Assembly: GCF_020511115.1 (NCBI RefSeq)
Contig: NZ_JAJAVH010000004.1
Location: 372,001 to 436,000, forward strand
Direction: 5' to 3'
Length of the DNA stretch: 64,000 nt
Source: Luteimonas panaciterrae
GTDB lineage: Bacteria > Pseudomonadota > Gammaproteobacteria > Xanthomonadales > Xanthomonadaceae
Below are positions 20,707-29,699 of this stretch, one piece after another. Both the position numbers and the translations under genes were made by a program. Under the pieces are notes generated by a model. The model searched no databases and was not told the DNA's origin. It was given only the letters and a program-made list of their open reading frames with translations. The stretch's first letter is position 1, and each line of letters opens with the position of its first letter.

Positions 20707-21013
20707 CGGACGACACTCCAAGCATTGAAGATGGTGGATGCATGCAGCGACACGATGCTGCGTGCAACGGATTGACCGATCCATCGATTGCGAGCGTTCC
20801 CGGCCGCGCGGCCGCCAGTCGATCAGGCCACGTCCCGTTCAACGCAAGGACTTCCCTTGGCGCCCGATCCTAATCAGGGCCGCTGTGAACGAAGAGTGTT
20901 GCGCGGGCGGCCGCCAATGCCGGCCGTGACCGGATGCGGCACTTTTCAGTGCCGGAATTTTCCACAACAGCGCTCTCTGCCATCGGAGCCGGCTTCAGCG
21001 CCGGCGCGCCGCC
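20707..21013. other. Intergenic region downstream of the PAS-GGDEF-EAL gene
   Basis: 307 bp without a convincing gene. A hairpin, CGGCAC (20937-20942) with GTGCCG (20949-20954) around a TTTTCA loop, lies 60 bp beyond the stop of the c-di-GMP gene and may terminate it, although no T-run follows on the minus strand. The promoter of the BNR/DUF1906 gene should be in the right half of its upstream side (near 20720-20850). Confidence 0.35.
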
Positions 21014-24000
21014 TCACACCACCGCGAGCAGCGGCAGCGGCCGCCCGATGGCATAGCCCTGCGCCTGATCGATGCCGATCTCGCGGACGAGCTCCAACGT
21101 CACCTCGTCCTCGACCTGCTCGGCGATGGTGCGCGCGCCGAGGCGGCGGGCGACGGTGTTGATCGATTCGGTGATGGCGCGATCCACCGGATTGCTGGCG
21201 AGCTGACGAATGAAGCTGCCGTCGATCTTGATCGTATCCACGGGGAATTGGCGCAGATAGGCGAAGGAACTCAGGCCCGTGCCGAAATCGTCGAGAGTGA
21301 TGCCGCAACCGGCCGCGCGCGCCTGCTCGATGAACGCCACCGCCGAGGAGACGTTCTCGATCAGCGCGGTTTCGGTGATTTCCAGATGCAGGCGCTGCGG
21401 TGGCAGTTGCGAGGCTTCCAGCTCGGCCTTCAGGAACGCCCACAGTGTCGGGTCGTCCAGCGAATTCGCCGAGAGATTGATGGCGAGGGTGACGTCGTCG
21501 GCCGCGCGCAGGCGCGAGCCCTCTCCATGCAGCGTGTTGCGGATGACCCAGCGGTCCAGCCGGTCCATCAAGGCGAAACGTTCCGCGGCGGGAATGAAAT
21601 CCGATGGCGAGACGATGCGGCCCTTGTCGTCGCGCATCCGCAGCAGGATTTCGTAGGACCGCGCAATCGGACGATCGGGTTGCAGGCTGCGGATCTCCTG
21701 CGCGTACAGGCAGAAGCGGCCGGTATCGATGGCGTCGCGGATGTTCGCCGCCACCTTGATGTCGCGGCGATAGCGTTGCGCCTGACCGTGCGGCTCTTCT
21801 TCGTAGACGACGACGTGGCTGCTTCCCTTCGACTTGGCGACATAGCAGGCGGCGTCGGACTGGCTGACGAGATCGTCCGGTGCGAGGATGTCGCCGCGCA
21901 CGGCCGTCAATCCGACGCTGGCGCCGATCTCGTAGCGGCGGCCGTCCCAGCGGAAGCGCAACGCGGAGATGGCTTCCACCAACTGCCGTGCGATGGCCTC
22001 GCCTTCGGCGACACTGCAATCGCGCAGCAGGATCGCGAATTCGTCACCGCCCAAACGCGCCACCAGATCATGGCTGCGCGTGCGGTAGCGCAACAGATCG
22101 CTGATTTCCCGCAGCAGCGCATCGCCGGCGGTATGACCGGCGCTGTCGTTGACGATCTTGAAGCGATCGAGGTCGAGGAAGCACACCACGTGCCGGCGTG
22201 CCTGCTCCTCCGCTTCGGCGATCGCCTCGCGCAGTTCCTGCTCGAACGCGCGCCGATTCGGGAGCGCGGTCAGGCTGTCGTGATTGGCATGATGTTCGAG
22301 CGTGCGCCGCAGCGCGCGCGCCTGGCTGGCGTCCTTGAAGACCAGGACGGCGCCGATCACCTCGTCACCGGCCGTCTTCACCGGCGCGGCGGAGGACTGC
22401 ACGTCGATGCAGTTGCCGTCGCGCGCCAGCAGCACCGCATCGCCCTGCTGATAGCGCGGCCGCATTAACCGCAGGCATTCGCTGACCGGATCCGGCAGCG
22501 CGCGACCATTGGCATCGTCGATGGTGATGAAGACCTCGGATGCCGGGCGTCCGAGCGCATCGGCGTACTCCCAGCCCGTCATGGCCTCGGCGATGGGATT
22601 CATGAAGGTGACCACGCCCTGCGGATCGGTGGAGATCACGGCATCGCCGATCGATTCCAGGGTGATGCGCAACCGCTCCTTTTCCTCGTGCAGCTCCGCT
22701 TCCATGTGCTTGTGGTCGGTGATGTCGAGCAACACGCCGACCGTGCGCAACGGCGTGCCATCGGCATCGCGGAACAGACGCCCCATAGAACGCACGTGGC
22801 GATAGGTGCCGGTGCGCACATTGAGCATGCGGTAGTCCGCCTGGTACACGAAGGTCCGGTGCAGCATGTCCTGCACCGTGCGCCTAGCCAGCGCGCGATC
22901 GTCCGGATGGATCAGATCGGTCCAGGTGTCCTCGGTGCCATCGAACGTGCCCGGTTCGAGCCCGCTGATCTCGTAGATGCGGTCGCTCCAGCGCCAGCGC
23001 CCGGTCGGCGCATCCTTGTCGAACGTGGCCTCGTAGATACCGACGCCGCCAGCCTCGACCGAAAGCTGCAGGCGCTCGGTCGTCGCCGCGAGGCTGGCTT
23101 CGGTCTGCTTCTGATCGGTGATGTCCCACTGCGCGCCGACCGCGCGCATCGGCGTGCCGTCGGCATGACGAATCACGCGCGCGAGCGTGCGGACGTGGCG
23201 GATCGCACCGCTGTTCTGGTCGACGATCCGATAATCCTCGTTGAAATTGGAAGTCTGTTCCGCCGCCAGATCCATCTCCCGCACGACGCGGTCATGGTCG
23301 TCCGGATGGATGTAGCGAACCCAGCTCTTCATCGTGCCGTCGTAACCGCCTGACTCGCATCCGTACAGCTCGTACATGCGATCGCTCCAGGTGCAGAAGC
23401 GCGTCGCGAAGTCGAAGTCGAAGATGCCAACGCCGCCGGCCGCCACTGCGAGCTGCAGGCGTTCGCTCGCGGCGGCGAGCTTGGCATCGGAGGTCTTCTG
23501 CTCGGTGGTATCGATGAGCACGCCGATGTAGCGCGACGGGTTGCCTTCGTCGTCACGCAGCACGTTGGCGATCTCGTGCACGTGGCGGATCTCGCCGCCA
23601 GGCTGGATGATCCGGTACTCGATGCTGCTGGAATTCTTCTTCTCGATGGCGTCCTGGTAGGCGGCAAGGGCGGCTGCGACGTCGTCCGGATGCACGCTGC
23701 CCAACCACCGCCCCTCCGACTGCGAGCGCTGAAACAGCGCCCAGCCCTCCGCGATCCCGGTGGGATGGCGGACGCGATCCTCCTCGATTTCCGCCAACGG
23801 CTCCAGCCCGAAGATGTCGAAGACCTTGGGCGTGGCCACCACGTAGGCGCTTGGCAGCTCCTCATCGAAGATGCCGATCCTTCCCGCTTCCGTGGCCTGT
23901 CTCAAACGCTCGGTAGTGACCACCAGACTGGTTTCGGTGCGCCGCTTCTCGGTGATGTCGATGAGGATGCCGATGTAGCGCGACGGATTGCCTTCGCGAT

Positions 24001-25195
24001 CGAGGAACACGTCGGCGAGTTCGTGCACATGGCGGATTTCGCCGTTCGGCTGGACGATTCGGTACTCGGTGTTGCGCGAGCAACCGGTGGTGATCGATTT
24101 CCGCCAGCTGGCGTACATCTGTTCGTAATCGTCCGGATGCACGCCGGCCAGCCAGCGCTTGTCCGCATGCTGGAACAGCGCCCAATCCTCATCGATGCGC
24201 GCATCGTTGCCGATATCCTCGTTCGCTTTGCAAGCCAATGGCTCCAGGCCGAAGATCTCGAACACTTTCGGCGTCGCCAGCGTGTAGCCGGGATCGTCAC
24301 CCTGGGGCAATTCCACGTCGAAAGCACCGATCCGACCCGCGTCCGTTGCCAGCTTCAGGCGCTGGTTGGCGATGGAGAGCTGGATTTCCGCGCGCTTGAG
24401 CTGCGTGATGTCGGTGGTGATGCCGACCACGTGCATCGGCAGACCGTCGGCGGTGCGCCTGGCGACCTTGCCGCGACTCTGCAGCCAGCGCCAGCTTCCG
24501 TTCTTGTGGCGCCAGCGCAAGATGGTCCGATAGTCCTCGATGTCCCCGCGCCGGATGCGTGCGGCCAGAGTGTTCGCTTCCTCGCGGTCATCGGGATGCA
24601 GGAGTTCCATCCAGTCCTGCAAGCCCTCGCCGATTTCTTCGACGGAATAACCCAGCATCGTCTCGCGATTGGGATAGTTCCAGACCTGATTGGTGATCGG
24701 ATTCCAGTCCCACGCATTCAGCTCGCCGATTTCCACGGCGAGGCTCAGATATTGTTCCTTGGTCGCCAGTTCGGCTTCTGCGTCCTTCTTGGCGCCGACA
24801 TCGATGACCTGAACGACATGACAGTCCGGCTTACCGGTCTTGTGATCGCGCAGCACGCTGACATAACCCATGCCCCACAGGGTGCTGCCGTCCTTGCGGA
24901 TGTATTTGCGTTCGACCTGGTACTTGTCGAGCTCTCCGGACCGCAGCCGCGCCAGCACGGCGTCCAGATCGAGCGCCTGGTCCGGGTGGATGACATCGTG
25001 CAGCCCCAGACCGATGCATTCATCGGCGTCATAGCCGAACAGTTTGCAGAATGCGGCGTTGGCATAGATTCCACGCCCGTCCAGATCGACCACGATCATG
25101 CCGATCGACGCTTCCTCGACGATACGACCGAGATCTCGTCCACCGAAGATATCGATACCGTGGGATATGCGTTGTGGATTTGCCTTGACGTTCAT
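21014..25195 (-). CDS. Multi-PAS diguanylate cyclase/phosphodiesterase (PAS x7, GGDEF, EAL)
   Basis: 1393 residues. About seven consecutive PAS/PAC modules fill residues 20-960, recognisable from repeated HPDD and YIGI(L)IDITE-type PAC ends. Modules 3 and 4, and 5 and 6, are especially alike. GGDEF domain: ARLGGDEFAI near residue 1050 with an intact active site and an RxxD inhibitory site (RSHD) exactly five residues upstream. EAL domain: about 1140-1393 with SYEILLRMRD (the E-x-L-x-R form), LEITETALIE, DDFGTGLSS, KIDGSFIRQL and AEQVED. All key acidic residues appear to be kept, so both c-di-GMP synthesis and hydrolysis are possible. No transmembrane segment or signal peptide is seen, so it is a cytosolic sensor; PAS ligands are not identifiable. 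It is divergently arranged with lacI-1. Confidence 0.92.
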   Translation of the reverse strand: MNVKANPQRISHGIDIFGGRDLGRIVEEASIGMIVVDLDGRGIYANAAFCKLFGYDADECIGLGLHDVIHPDQALDLDAVLARLRSGELDKYQVERKYIRKDGSTLWGMGYVSVLRDHKTGKPDCHVVQVIDVGAKKDAEAELATKEQYLSLAVEIGELNAWDWNPITNQVWNYPNRETMLGYSVEEIGEGLQDWMELLHPDDREEANTLAARIRRGDIEDYRTILRWRHKNGSWRWLQSRGKVARRTADGLPMHVVGITTDITQLKRAEIQLSIANQRLKLATDAGRIGAFDVELPQGDDPGYTLATPKVFEIFGLEPLACKANEDIGNDARIDEDWALFQHADKRWLAGVHPDDYEQMYASWRKSITTGCSRNTEYRIVQPNGEIRHVHELADVFLDREGNPSRYIGILIDITEKRRTETSLVVTTERLRQATEAGRIGIFDEELPSAYVVATPKVFDIFGLEPLAEIEEDRVRHPTGIAEGWALFQRSQSEGRWLGSVHPDDVAAALAAYQDAIEKKNSSSIEYRIIQPGGEIRHVHEIANVLRDDEGNPSRYIGVLIDTTEQKTSDAKLAAASERLQLAVAAGGVGIFDFDFATRFCTWSDRMYELYGCESGGYDGTMKSWVRYIHPDDHDRVVREMDLAAEQTSNFNEDYRIVDQNSGAIRHVRTLARVIRHADGTPMRAVGAQWDITDQKQTEASLAATTERLQLSVEAGGVGIYEATFDKDAPTGRWRWSDRIYEISGLEPGTFDGTEDTWTDLIHPDDRALARRTVQDMLHRTFVYQADYRMLNVRTGTYRHVRSMGRLFRDADGTPLRTVGVLLDITDHKHMEAELHEEKERLRITLESIGDAVISTDPQGVVTFMNPIAEAMTGWEYADALGRPASEVFITIDDANGRALPDPVSECLRLMRPRYQQGDAVLLARDGNCIDVQSSAAPVKTAGDEVIGAVLVFKDASQARALRRTLEHHANHDSLTALPNRRAFEQELREAIAEAEEQARRHVVCFLDLDRFKIVNDSAGHTAGDALLREISDLLRYRTRSHDLVARLGGDEFAILLRDCSVAEGEAIARQLVEAISALRFRWDGRRYEIGASVGLTAVRGDILAPDDLVSQSDAACYVAKSKGSSHVVVYEEEPHGQAQRYRRDIKVAANIRDAIDTGRFCLYAQEIRSLQPDRPIARSYEILLRMRDDKGRIVSPSDFIPAAERFALMDRLDRWVIRNTLHGEGSRLRAADDVTLAINLSANSLDDPTLWAFLKAELEASQLPPQRLHLEITETALIENVSSAVAFIEQARAAGCGITLDDFGTGLSSFAYLRQFPVDTIKIDGSFIRQLASNPVDRAITESINTVARRLGARTIAEQVEDEVTLELVREIGIDQAQGYAIGRPLPLLAVV

Positions 25196-25411
25196 CCAGC
25201 CTCATCGTGACGGAAGTTCAGAACGTTTGTGACGACGTGCCGAAACTTTGAGGCAAATATACGCTTTCGTTCCACATTTGCGTGTGTAGAAGCCCGACTT
25301 CGTCAATCGAATGGAACGAGTGGATTTGCCTCGAAAAAGGCCGCCTCGTGCAGCTTGTTTGGGTAGCATGCTCGCGCACGAACGCTGCCTGCACGGGCGA
25401 TGAGGAAGGAT

Positions 25412-25425
25412 TGATATCGATGACA
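25412..25425. promoter_or_regulatory. LacI-type operator overlapping the lacI-1 start
   Basis: TGATATCGATGACA fits the TGnnAnCGnTnnCA form of LacI-family operators and covers the start codon of the regulator gene. It matches the reverse complement of the site upstream of the GH65 gene (TGTTATCGATGTCA, 26481-26494) at 12 of 14 positions. This suggests autoregulation by the adjacent LacI protein. Confidence 0.5.
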
Positions 25426-26433
25426 CTGACGCGCAAACCTTCGCGGCACCGCACGCCCGGCAGCGGCCCGACCATGGCCGATTTGGCGGAGTTGGCCGGC
25501 GTTTCCGCGATCACCGTCTCACGTGCGCTCGCCAACAGCCCTTTGGTGAATGCGGAGACGGCGGCGCGTGTGAAGGCGATCGCCGAGGCGCAGGGTTATG
25601 CATTCAACGTCAGCGCGCGCAACCTGCGACTGCGCAGCAACCGCACCGTCGCAGTGATCGTCGAGATGAAGCCCTCGCAGGATCGGCGCATGTCGGATCC
25701 CTACCCGCTCGACCTGCTCGGCGGGATTTCGCAGGAACTCGCCTCGGCTGGCTATTGCGTGCTCCTATCCACTCGTCAAGGCGGTGATGCCGCAGCCGTG
25801 CGCGGCGCCGATGCGGTGATCCTGCTCGGCCAGGGCGCGCACGAGGACGCGGTGGAGACCGTCGCGCGCTGGCACCTGCCGATGGTGGTCTGGGGCGCGC
25901 AGGTGCCGCACGACGCCCATGTCACCGTCGGCAGCGACAACCGCCGCGGCGGCGCGCTGGCCGCGGAGCGTTTCGTGGCGCTGGGACGGCATCGCATCGC
26001 CTTCCTGGGTGATATCGCGCATGCCGAGGTGGCCGCGCGCCTGGCCGGTTTCGAGACGGTGCTCGCCGCCCACAAGCTCAAGGTCTCACAGGCCAAACCG
26101 GCGGCCTTCACCGTCGCCGCCGGCGCCAAGGCGACCCACACCCTGCTCGAACGCCAGCCGCAGATCGACGCCCTGTTCGCCGCCAGCGATTTGCTGGCGA
26201 TCGGCGCCGTCCGCGCGCTCACCGAGCGCGGGCGGCGCGTCCCGGACGACGTTTCCGTGATCGGCTACGACGACACTCCGCTCGGCGCCACCTACGTGCC
26301 GGCCCTGTCCTCGGTGCACCAGAACCTGCACGAGGGCGGCGTCCTGCTGGCCCGCAAGGCGCTGGCGCTGATCGAGGGGCGGGAGGTCGAATCCGAGATC
26401 CTGCCGACCAATCTCGTAGTCCGCGCGACCTGA
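25420..26433 (+). CDS. LacI-family transcriptional regulator (lacI-1)
   Basis: 337 residues from an ATG preceded by GAGGAAGGA; upstream in-frame starts have no ribosome-binding site. The N-terminal helix-turn-helix is classic (MADLAELAGVSAITVSRALANS, residues 19-40) with the hinge helix SARNLRLRSNRT. It is followed by a periplasmic-binding-protein-like sensor domain (VIVEMKPSQ, VIGYDDTPLGATYVPALSSV). It lies just upstream of GH65-pgmB-TonB receptor genes on the same strand and is probably their sugar-responsive repressor. Two similar pseudo-palindromes, one over its own start and one before GH65, are candidate binding sites. The inducer is unknown. Confidence 0.92.
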   Translation: MTLTRKPSRHRTPGSGPTMADLAELAGVSAITVSRALANSPLVNAETAARVKAIAEAQGYAFNVSARNLRLRSNRTVAVIVEMKPSQDRRMSDPYPLDLLGGISQELASAGYCVLLSTRQGGDAAAVRGADAVILLGQGAHEDAVETVARWHLPMVVWGAQVPHDAHVTVGSDNRRGGALAAERFVALGRHRIAFLGDIAHAEVAARLAGFETVLAAHKLKVSQAKPAAFTVAAGAKATHTLLERQPQIDALFAASDLLAIGAVRALTERGRRVPDDVSVIGYDDTPLGATYVPALSSVHQNLHEGGVLLARKALALIEGREVESEILPTNLVVRAT

Positions 26434-26479
26434 CCGTATCGGCCGTTGAACGGGCCCCGCCCAACCGCCTTCCGGCATC

Positions 26480-26495
26480 TTGACATCGATAACAA
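26480..26495 (+). promoter_or_regulatory. LacI-type operator over a -35 box upstream of GH65
   Basis: TTGACATCGATAACAA is a pseudo-palindrome centred on CG (TTG..ATCGAT..CAA symmetrical). It begins with a perfect -35 hexamer TTGACA (26480-26485); a weak -10 (TCTAGC, 26502-26507) follows at 16 bp. Binding here would block RNA polymerase. The GH65 start is about 80 bp downstream. Further downstream a GC-rich palindrome (GGCCGGC near 26521 and GCCGGCC near 26533) lies in the leader. Confidence 0.5.
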
Positions 26496-26572
26496 TGGCC
26501 CTCTAGCGTGCGCGCCTGACGGCCGGCACTTCGCCGGCCGTCCAGTACCAACGCCATGACGACGGGGATTGG

Positions 26573-28957
26573 GTGGACGCAAGACCAGCAGACCCGGCGC
26601 ACGGCCGGTCACAACACGAGAATCACCCCGACCGGGCCGCCAGCGACGCGGGCTGGTCCCTGCGTCAAACCCGTTACGACCCCGATGGCCGCGCCCGAGA
26701 CGAATCACTGTTCGCCCTGGCCAACGGCTCGCTGGGCGTGCGCGGCAATTTCGAGGAATCGGTCAGTGGCAGTGACGGCTGCTTCCTCGCTGGCGTGTAC
26801 GAGCGCCACCCCATCGAATTCCACGAACGCCTGCCCGGTTTCGCCCGCAACACGGACACCCGCGTGCCGGTCGCCGATGGCAAGCACATCGCCATCCTCC
26901 TGGATGACGAACCGCTCGACACCGCACAGTGCGAATGGCTCGATTTCGAGCGCACGCTCGACCTGCGCAGCGGCTGCCTGCGCCGCCGCTCGCGCCTGCG
27001 CACGCCGCAGGGCGCGACGCTGCAGATCGAGAGCGAACGCCTGGTCTCGCTGGACGCGGACGTGCTCGGCATCCGTTTCAGCGTCACCTCCATCGATTAC
27101 AGCGGCCCGCTGACGCTCGCCTCCACTATCCGCACCGGCCAGCGCCCCGCGCGCCAGGGCGACGATCCGCGCATCGGCGTGGTCGGCAGCCATCGGCTCG
27201 ACACGCTCGCCGTCGCCGCAGATGCCAACGTCGCCAGCCTGGCGCAGCGCACGCGGCAGAGCGGCATCGCGCTGTGCTGCGCGCAAACGCACCGCCTCGA
27301 CGGCGGACCGCTCGTCTTCCTCGATGCCGAACTGGAAGACCACCGCGCCGTGCAGCGCTTCCGCGCCGAACTGCGGCCGGGACAGAGCGCGGCGCTTGAG
27401 AAGTTCGTCGCCTACGCCAGCAGTGGCGAAGGCGTCACCGATGCGCTCGCGCCCGTGGCCGATGCCATCGCGCTCGCCGTCGAAACCGCGAATGGCGGCT
27501 ACGCCGCTCTCGCGGCCGCGCAGGCGGCGACCCTCGACGCGTTCTGGCGCGATGCCGACATCGACGTCATCGGCGATGCACGCACTCAGCTGTCGCTGCG
27601 CTTCAACCTGTTCCACCTCATGCAATCGGCCAGCCGTGATGCGCGCAACGGTACCGCCGCGAAAGGACTGACCGGCGAAGGCTACGAAGGCCACTGCTTC
27701 TGGGATACCGAAGTCTTCGTGCTGCCGGTGATGCTGTACACCGCGCCGAGCATCGCGCGCGCGATGCTCGGCTACCGCTATCGCACGCTCGACGCCGCGC
27801 GCGCCAACGCGCGCGAGATGAACCATCCACGTGGCGCGCTGTATCCCTGGCGCACCATCGCTGGCGCCGAATGTTCCGCACACTACCCGAGCGGTTCGGC
27901 GGCGTATCACATCAATGCCGACATCGCCTACGCGATCGGCCTGTACCTCGATGCCACCGGCGATACCGGCTTCCTGCTCGAAGGCGGTGCCGAGATGCTG
28001 TTCGAGACGGCACGCATCTGGCCGCAGGCCGGTCATTTCGATCCGCTGCGCGGCGGCGCGTTCGGTATCCACGACGTCACCGGCCCCGACGAATACACCG
28101 CGCTGGTCGACAACAACTTCTACACCAACCGCATGGCGCAGCGGCACCTGCTGCGCGCGGTGGCGGTGTGGGAAAGCCTCTCCGCCTCGCATCCGCGAGA
28201 ACTGCGGGCACTCGCCGAACGTCTGTCGCTGGCCCAGGAGGAAATCGATTTCTGGCGCCGCGCCGCCGAAGCGATGCAACTGCCGGTTGACGCCAGGCTC
28301 GACATCCTCGCGCAGGACGACACCTTCCTGCACAAGCCACGCTGGGATCTGACCGATCACAACCATGATCGCCCACTGCTGCTGGATTTCCATCCGCTCA
28401 CGCTTTACCGGCATCAAGTCTGCAAGCAGGCCGATGTGGTCATGGCATTGGCGCTGGCCGGCGATGGTTTCGACGCCGGTCTCAAGCGCCGCAGCTACGA
28501 CTACTACGAAGCCATCACCACGCACGATTCCACGCTGTCGCCGGCGATCCACGGCATCGTCGCCAGCGAACTGGGCCTGCACGAAAAGGCGCTGCATTAC
28601 TTCACCGAGGCGCTGCGCGTCGATCTCGATGACTTGCACGGCAACACTGACCACGGCGTGCACATGGCGGCGATGGCGGGCAGCTGGCTTGGCGTCGCCT
28701 GGGGCTTCGCCGGATTGCGCGTGATCGATGGCGAACTGACGTTCACACCCACCCTGCCCGCCGGCTGGAACGGCTATCGCTTCGGCGTGCACTGGCGCGG
28801 CCGGCGCCTGCGCATCGACGTCGCGAGCGATGGCGTGCGCTACCGCCTGAGCGGCAGCGATGCGCTGCGGATCGATCACGGCGGTCAATCGCTGCTCCTG
28901 CAACCGGACGCCGAAACGCGCGCGCCGCTGCACCTCCACGCCGCGGAGGCACCGTGA
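26573..28957 (+). CDS. Glycoside hydrolase family 65 disaccharide phosphorylase (maltose/kojibiose/trehalose type)
   Basis: 794 residues from a GTG, the first in-frame start; a few N-terminal residues are uncertain. GH65 proteins phosphorolyse alpha-glucosides to beta-glucose-1-phosphate and glucose with inversion. The catalytic general acid lies in DVTGPDEYTALVDNNFYTN (Glu507), and the phosphate-site region HQVCKQADVVMALAL is present. Domain order is as in the family: N-terminal beta-sandwich, (alpha/alpha)6 barrel, C-terminal beta-sheet. No signal peptide, so it is cytosolic. pgmB overlaps its last four bases, which supports a phosphorylase rather than a hydrolase. Maltose is the most common substrate in such clusters, but kojibiose, nigerose or trehalose cannot be excluded from sequence. 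Confidence 0.9.
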   Translation: MDARPADPAHGRSQHENHPDRAASDAGWSLRQTRYDPDGRARDESLFALANGSLGVRGNFEESVSGSDGCFLAGVYERHPIEFHERLPGFARNTDTRVPVADGKHIAILLDDEPLDTAQCEWLDFERTLDLRSGCLRRRSRLRTPQGATLQIESERLVSLDADVLGIRFSVTSIDYSGPLTLASTIRTGQRPARQGDDPRIGVVGSHRLDTLAVAADANVASLAQRTRQSGIALCCAQTHRLDGGPLVFLDAELEDHRAVQRFRAELRPGQSAALEKFVAYASSGEGVTDALAPVADAIALAVETANGGYAALAAAQAATLDAFWRDADIDVIGDARTQLSLRFNLFHLMQSASRDARNGTAAKGLTGEGYEGHCFWDTEVFVLPVMLYTAPSIARAMLGYRYRTLDAARANAREMNHPRGALYPWRTIAGAECSAHYPSGSAAYHINADIAYAIGLYLDATGDTGFLLEGGAEMLFETARIWPQAGHFDPLRGGAFGIHDVTGPDEYTALVDNNFYTNRMAQRHLLRAVAVWESLSASHPRELRALAERLSLAQEEIDFWRRAAEAMQLPVDARLDILAQDDTFLHKPRWDLTDHNHDRPLLLDFHPLTLYRHQVCKQADVVMALALAGDGFDAGLKRRSYDYYEAITTHDSTLSPAIHGIVASELGLHEKALHYFTEALRVDLDDLHGNTDHGVHMAAMAGSWLGVAWGFAGLRVIDGELTFTPTLPAGWNGYRFGVHWRGRRLRIDVASDGVRYRLSGSDALRIDHGGQSLLLQPDAETRAPLHLHAAEAP

Positions 28958-29625
28958 GCGGCGGCGTCTTTCCCCGCTACTGCCGTGCCCTGATTTTCGA
29001 TCTGGACGGCGTGCTGACCGACACCGCCGAACTGCACTACCGCGCCTGGAAACGGCTCGCCGACGAGATCGGCGTCCCGTTCGACGAACGCGTCAATCTG
29101 CGATTGAAAGGCGTCGATCGCGCGGCCTCGCTCGACATCATCCTCGAACGCGCCACACGCAGTTACAGCGCGGAAGAAAAGCACGCGCTGACCGATCGCA
29201 AGAACGGTTACTACAAGAGCGCCATCGCCACGTTCGGCAAAGAGAACCTGTTTCCCGGCGTCACCGAATTGTTACGCGAGGCACACGCCAAAGGCCTGCG
29301 CACCGCGCTCGCCTCGGCCAGCCGCAACGCGCCCGCCCTGCTCGATCGGCTCGGCATCGCCGAGGTCTTCGACGCCATCGCCGATCCCGCGCAGGCGCGC
29401 CCGAAACCCAGCCCCGATCTGTTCCTGGCCGCCGCATCGGCGTTGGGCATCGCACCACAAGACTGCATCGGCATCGAGGACGCGGCCGCCGGTATCGCCG
29501 CGATCAAGGCCGCCGGCATGGCGGCGATCGGCATCGGCGATCCCGCGGATCTGGCACAGGCCGACGCGGTATTGCCGCGCATCGGAGATCTGCGCCTGGA
29601 GGAATTCATCCTTCAAGAACACTAA
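28954..29625 (+). CDS. pgmB: Beta-phosphoglucomutase (HAD superfamily)
   Basis: 223 residues, starting at a GTG that overlaps the GH65 stop by four bases, indicating translational coupling. HAD motif I is FDLDGVLTDTAELHYRAW, with nucleophile Asp16 and acid/base Asp18; motif II is ALASASRNA; the motif III lysine is in KPSPDLF; motif IV is GIEDAAAGIAAI. The beta-PGM signature after motif I distinguishes it from simple phosphatases. It converts beta-glucose-1-phosphate released by GH65 to glucose-6-phosphate, which the neighbouring zwf product can oxidise. Confidence 0.95.
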   Translation: MSGGVFPRYCRALIFDLDGVLTDTAELHYRAWKRLADEIGVPFDERVNLRLKGVDRAASLDIILERATRSYSAEEKHALTDRKNGYYKSAIATFGKENLFPGVTELLREAHAKGLRTALASASRNAPALLDRLGIAEVFDAIADPAQARPKPSPDLFLAAASALGIAPQDCIGIEDAAAGIAAIKAAGMAAIGIGDPADLAQADAVLPRIGDLRLEEFILQEH

Positions 29626-29699
29626 CGCGCCAAACACATAACGCGGCACACAAGACCGCGAGTGTCATTACAACAACATCACCCAGTGGAGGGAGCAAC

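Noticed and set aside
25145-25160. GATATCGATACC inside the first codons of the PAS-GGDEF-EAL gene, similar to the lacI-1 sites
   Set aside because: Only the central TATCGAT is shared and the outer TG/CA half-sites are missing.
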